This document shows positions 6,556 through 9,079 of a stretch of 9,079 bases of DNA, in pieces. The stretch covers positions 1 to 9,079 of the forward strand of contig CAMCJW010000107.1 of NCBI GenBank assembly GCA_945875195.1, in the 5' to 3' direction. The notes beneath the pieces are model-generated. The model saw nothing but the letters and a program-made list of their open reading frames with translations. It made no database searches and was not told the DNA's origin. This DNA is from Chitinophaga pinensis. GTDB lineage: Bacteria > Bacteroidota > Bacteroidia > UKL13-3. The position numbers were made by a program, and so were the translations under genes. Each line of letters begins with the position of its first letter. Position 1 is the first letter of the stretch.

Positions 6556-8109
6556 ATGCTTATTAGAACATTTGGAAGCGCCGTATATGGCGTAAATGCT
6601 GTAACCATTACCATTGAGGTAAATGCCGGACCAGGCAGCGGCATTGGTTATTTTTTAGTAGGCTTACCCGACAATGCTGTGAAGGAAAGTCAGCAACGTA
6701 TAGAAAGCGCGCTAAAATTTAACAACTACACCCTACCCCGACAAAAAATTGTGGTAAACATGGCTCCTGCGGATATCAGAAAAGAAGGTAGTGCTTACGA
6801 TTTGCCTCTGGCTATAGGCTATATGGCAGCAACCGAACAATTGAATGCAGAAAAGGTGCACCGTTATATTATTATGGGCGAGTTGGCTTTAGATGGAACG
6901 CTTAAACCCATAAAAGGAGCATTGCCTATTGCCATACAAGCCCGCAAGGAGGAGTTTGAGGGTTTTATTCTCCCAAAAGAAAATGCCAGAGAAGCTGCCA
7001 TTGTAAACAACATAAAAGTTTACGGCGCAGAAAATATTGCAGAGGTCATAGATTTCTTTAATGGCAATGAAGACCGCTTGCAACTTTTTGAAATTGATAC
7101 CCGTAAAGAGTTTGAAGATAGTCAGACCAAAATGATAGATGATTTTAGTGATGTACGCGGGCAAGAAAACATCAAGCGTGCATTAGAGATAGCAGCGGCT
7201 GGAGGACACAACGTTATATTAATTGGCCCACCTGGATCTGGTAAAACAATGCTAGCCCAACGTCTGCCAAGCATACTGCCACCACTTACTTTACCAGAGG
7301 CCCTAGAAACCACAAAAATTCATTCGGTGGCAGGCAAACTCAACAAAAATAGTTCCTTATTATACCTCAGGCCGTTTAGGTCGCCACACCATACTATCAG
7401 TGATGTGGCTTTGGTTGGCGGAGGCAATAATCCGCACCCAGGCGAAATATCATTGGCGCATAATGGCGTACTATTTTTGGATGAGTTACCAGAATTTAAA
7501 CGCACAGTTTTGGAAGTAATGCGTCAGCCTTTAGAAGAAAGAAGGGTAACCATTTCGAGGGCAAAATTTTCTATAGAATACCCTGCAAGTTTTATGTTGG
7601 TGGCCAGCATGAACCCATGCCCCTGTGGCTATTTTAACCACCCCGAAAAAGAATGTGTTTGCGGCAGTCAGGTGGTGCAACGTTACCTAAGCAAAATAAG
7701 CGGACCACTATTAGATAGAATAGACATACACATAGAAGTAACTCCCGTAGATTTTGACCAGCTAACAGATCAAAGAAAAGCGGAAAAAAGCGAACACATC
7801 AGAAACCGAGTGGTGGCAGCAAGGGCCATACAAGGCGAGCGTTACCAAAATATGGATGGCATATATAGCAATGCACAAATGAGTTCTACCATGGCAAGAG
7901 AGTTTTGTCAACTTACTCCAGTAGGGCAAAACTTATTAAAAGTGGCTATGAATAAATTGCAATTATCGGCAAGGGCTTACGACCGTATTTTAAAAGTTGC
8001 CCGCACCATTGCCGACCTAGCAGGCTCCAATGAAATAAAAATTGAGCATTTGGCTGAAGCAATACAATATAGAAGTTTGGATAGGGAGAGTTGGGGTGGA
8101 GGTGTTTAA
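6556..8109 (+). CDS. comM: ComM/YifB family Mg-chelatase-like AAA+ ATPase
   Basis: A 517-residue AAA+ protein; the E. coli and Vibrio family members are of similar length (about 506). ComM has been shown in transformable bacteria to be a hexameric helicase that extends donor DNA integration by branch migration; in non-competent species its role is unclear. The N-terminal ChlI domain (about 20-140) shows VGLPDNAVKESQQRIESAL and APADIRKEGSAYDLPLAIG. The ATPase core has Walker A GPPGSGKT (224-231), FRSPHHTISDVALVGGG, Walker B VLFLDELPEF (305-314) and the arginine-bearing ISGPLLDRIDIHIEV. A Cys cluster, CPCG..C.C (355, 357, 367, 369), is typical of the family and probably binds a metal. The C-terminal domain ends with LSARAYDRILKVARTIADL and AEAIQYRSLDR. 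All key residues are present, so it should be active. The ATG gives the standard start MLIRTFGSAVYG. It is divergent from feoAB across a 243-bp gap; I found no clear promoter of its own. Confidence 0.95.
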   Translation: MLIRTFGSAVYGVNAVTITIEVNAGPGSGIGYFLVGLPDNAVKESQQRIESALKFNNYTLPRQKIVVNMAPADIRKEGSAYDLPLAIGYMAATEQLNAEKVHRYIIMGELALDGTLKPIKGALPIAIQARKEEFEGFILPKENAREAAIVNNIKVYGAENIAEVIDFFNGNEDRLQLFEIDTRKEFEDSQTKMIDDFSDVRGQENIKRALEIAAAGGHNVILIGPPGSGKTMLAQRLPSILPPLTLPEALETTKIHSVAGKLNKNSSLLYLRPFRSPHHTISDVALVGGGNNPHPGEISLAHNGVLFLDELPEFKRTVLEVMRQPLEERRVTISRAKFSIEYPASFMLVASMNPCPCGYFNHPEKECVCGSQVVQRYLSKISGPLLDRIDIHIEVTPVDFDQLTDQRKAEKSEHIRNRVVAARAIQGERYQNMDGIYSNAQMSSTMAREFCQLTPVGQNLLKVAMNKLQLSARAYDRILKVARTIADLAGSNEIKIEHLAEAIQYRSLDRESWGGGV

Positions 8110-8122
8110 ATAGAAGAAGGAT

Positions 8123-8635
8123 ATGTTAGAAAATAAATTACCAGATGAAATTCTAGTAAGTAAAATTTACTTCCTAAGAAATCAAAAAATTATGTTGGAT
8201 AAAGATTTAGCAGAGTTATATGGTGTAACCACTGGCAATTTAAATAAGGCAGTAAAACGCAATATTGATAGATTCCCAGAGGACTTCATGTTTCAACTAA
8301 ATGAACAAGAATTTCAAAACTTGATATTCCAATCTGGAATATCAAATTGGGGTGGAACCAGAAAAATACCTTTTGCATTTACCGAGCAAGGAGTTGCTAT
8401 GTTATCTGGCGTTTAAAATAGTAAAAGAGCCATTACAGTAAATATTCAAATAATGCGCATGTATTCAAAAATGAGAGAAATTCAATTCGCAAATAAAGAC
8501 ATTCAGCTCAAGCTAACAGAATTAGAAAACAAAGTTGGAAACCAAGACCAAAGCATCCAACAATTATTTGAATACCTGAGGCAACTTGTCCATCAAGAAA
8601 ATGAGCCAAGAAAACGAATTGGGTTTAAAGAATAA
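8123..8635 (+). pseudogene. ORF6N-domain protein gene interrupted by one in-frame stop codon
   Basis: Two parts lie in the same reading frame. Part one (8123-8413, 97 residues) is an ORF6N DNA-binding domain: IYFLRNQKIMLDKDLAELYG, then LNKAVKRNIDRFPEDFMFQL and FAFTEQGVAMLSGV. The TAA at 8414-8416 follows. Part two (8417-8632, 72 residues) continues exactly as intact family members do: NSKRAITVNIQIMRMY, a coiled-coil stretch (LKLTELENKVGNQDQSIQQL) and the usual ending PRKRIGFKE. Intact proteins have Leu where the stop is, so a single change TTA to TAA explains the break. The whole would be about 170 residues, a normal length. ORF6N proteins are phage-antirepressor-like DNA-binding proteins, common as stand-alone accessory genes in this phylum. 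The gene sits 13 nt after comM with AGAAGG ahead of its ATG. Part one may still give a truncated DNA-binding domain; part two could restart at ATG 8453, 8459 or 8471. A sequencing error cannot be excluded. Confidence 0.85.
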
Positions 8636-8691
8636 TTATAAAATTAATCCTATTAGCGAATAAACTAGTAAAAATTAAGTAGTCGCAATGC

Positions 8692-8868
8692 CTAATCATC
8701 ATCAATCTTGTTAATACAAGTTATTATTTTAAAACATTTGCGGCACCAAAATGTTTTTAATTCATTAAAGAAACTTGCCCAAAAGGGTCTTTTTACGCGC
8801 TCTAAGTCCCAAGACCCACAATTTGGGCAATGACTTTTCAGGGTGAAGGTAAAGATTTGGTTACTCAT
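8692..8868 (-). CDS. Small zinc-ribbon-like protein (58 aa)
   Basis: Reading the minus strand from the ATG at 8868-8866 to the TAG at 8694-8692 gives 58 residues: MSNQIFTFTLKSHCPNCGSW, then DLERVKRPFWASFFNELKTF, then WCRKCFKIITCINKIDDD. Cys14-x2-Cys17 and Cys42-x2-Cys45 form two knuckles 24 residues apart, the layout of a four-Cys zinc ribbon. The pattern 'CPxCG...RxxR......F.CRxC' recalls small zinc-ribbon proteins common in Bacteroidota. The role is unknown: such proteins may bind nucleic acid or a protein partner. The ATG is the only possible start, as an in-frame stop lies 15 nt upstream. A phylum-type promoter sits directly ahead (8879-8909). It converges on the interrupted ORF6N gene, 57 nt away. 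Evidence is a motif in a short frame plus a promoter, so it is good but not decisive. Confidence 0.66.
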   Translation of the reverse strand: MSNQIFTFTLKSHCPNCGSWDLERVKRPFWASFFNELKTFWCRKCFKIITCINKIDDD

Positions 8869-8878
8869 TGGGGGTGGG

Positions 8879-8909
8879 CAAAATTAATATATATATTTTA
8901 AAAAGCTAA
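8879..8909 (-). promoter_or_regulatory. Predicted promoter of the small zinc-ribbon gene
   Basis: On the minus strand TAATTTTG (8886-8879) matches TAnnTTTG perfectly, with TTAG (8909-8906; 3 of 4 of TTTG) exactly 19 nt upstream. The predicted start, near 8873, leaves a leader of only about 5 nt before the ATG, so translation would be nearly leaderless. Confidence 0.5.
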
Positions 8910-8940
8910 TTAAATGATTAAATAGTTATTAAATAACTGG

Positions 8941-9053
8941 AGTTTCCCCAAAAATAGTGATTTAGATGATTTCACTCTAGACTTGATAGGCAAAGGAAAT
9001 TTTTTAAAAGTGAAATGAATCTTTTTTTGTTGAAAAATAAGTTTCCCCAAAAA
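8941..9053. repeat. Direct repeat AGTTTCCCCAAAAA, two copies
   Basis: The same 14-mer occurs at 8941-8954 and 9040-9053, 99 bp apart. Between them ATTTCACT (8969-8976) and AGTGAAAT (9009-9016) form an 8-bp inverted repeat. The second copy lies inside the possible reading frame at the right edge (it encodes K-F-P-Q-K); the first falls in a frame with stops. It may be a local duplication or the edge of a small inserted element. Confidence 0.45.
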
Positions 9054-9079
9054 ATTTGCGTCCAATGTGCTAAAATGCA
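9015..9079 (+). CDS. Possible start of a DUF2256-like small CxxC protein (3' end outside the window)
   Basis: From the ATG at 9015 the frame is open to the edge and reads MNLFLLKNKFPQKICVQCAK (20 residues) followed by Met. The stretch K-F-P-Q-K-I-C-V-x-C resembles the start of DUF2256 proteins, small (about 50-residue) proteins of unknown function that begin 'lPxKxCxvCxrpFtWRKKW'. Only the first CxxC (Cys15, Cys18) is visible, and the diagnostic W-R-K-K-W part would follow outside. It points away from the small zinc-ribbon gene, 146 bp apart. It could equally be a chance open frame of 21 codons. Confidence 0.33.
   Translation, partial: MNLFLLKNKFPQKICVQCAKM

Noticed and set aside
8910..9079. 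Minus-strand frame open from the right edge to TAA at 8910-8912, with FLGKL encoded twice
   Set aside because: The repeated peptide is just the translation of the DNA direct repeat; composition is Lys/Phe/Leu-rich as expected from AT-rich noncoding DNA, with no recognisable motif.

Overview
The window looks like a chromosomal segment from a member of the Bacteroidota. Three things point there: a short primary-type sigma factor lacking region 1.1, a secreted protein ending in a type IX secretion (T9SS) C-terminal sorting domain, and promoters that fit the phylum pattern TTTG-N19-TAnnTTTG better than TTGACA/TATAAT. Most genes also lack a Shine-Dalgarno sequence. I cannot place it below phylum level.

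Layout, left to right. (1) 1-291 is the C-terminal end of a nucleotidyltransferase-like protein, closed by a hairpin terminator that overlaps its stop codon and followed by a degenerate 7-bp tandem repeat. (2) 351-1214 (-) is an RpoD-family sigma factor with a credible promoter and a palindrome just upstream of it. (3) 1449-3849 (-) is an accessory pair of AT-rich genes: a pectate-lyase/tailspike-like beta-helix protein without a signal peptide and, 4 nt downstream, a signal-peptide protein with a T9SS sorting domain. (4) 3971-6312 (-) is the ferrous iron uptake operon feoA-feoB with a 16-nt overlap; a 19-bp inverted repeat lies over the predicted transcription start. (5) 6556-8109 (+) is the ComM/YifB AAA+ protein, divergent from feoAB. 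(6) 8123-8635 (+) is an ORF6N-domain gene interrupted by one in-frame TAA. (7) 8692-8868 (-) is a 58-residue zinc-ribbon-like protein with a phylum-type promoter. (8) At the right edge a gene starting at 9015 (+) may encode a DUF2256-like CxxC protein.

How the genes work together: only feoA/feoB form a clear functional unit (Fe2+ import, probably repressed by an iron sensor). The sigma factor and ComM are housekeeping genes. The beta-helix/T9SS pair is the best candidate for something not yet described: the two are tightly spaced on one strand and look like a cell-surface or polysaccharide-related module acquired between housekeeping genes. No tRNA, rRNA, CRISPR array or insertion sequence was seen. 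I do not see a complete new defence or mobile system here.
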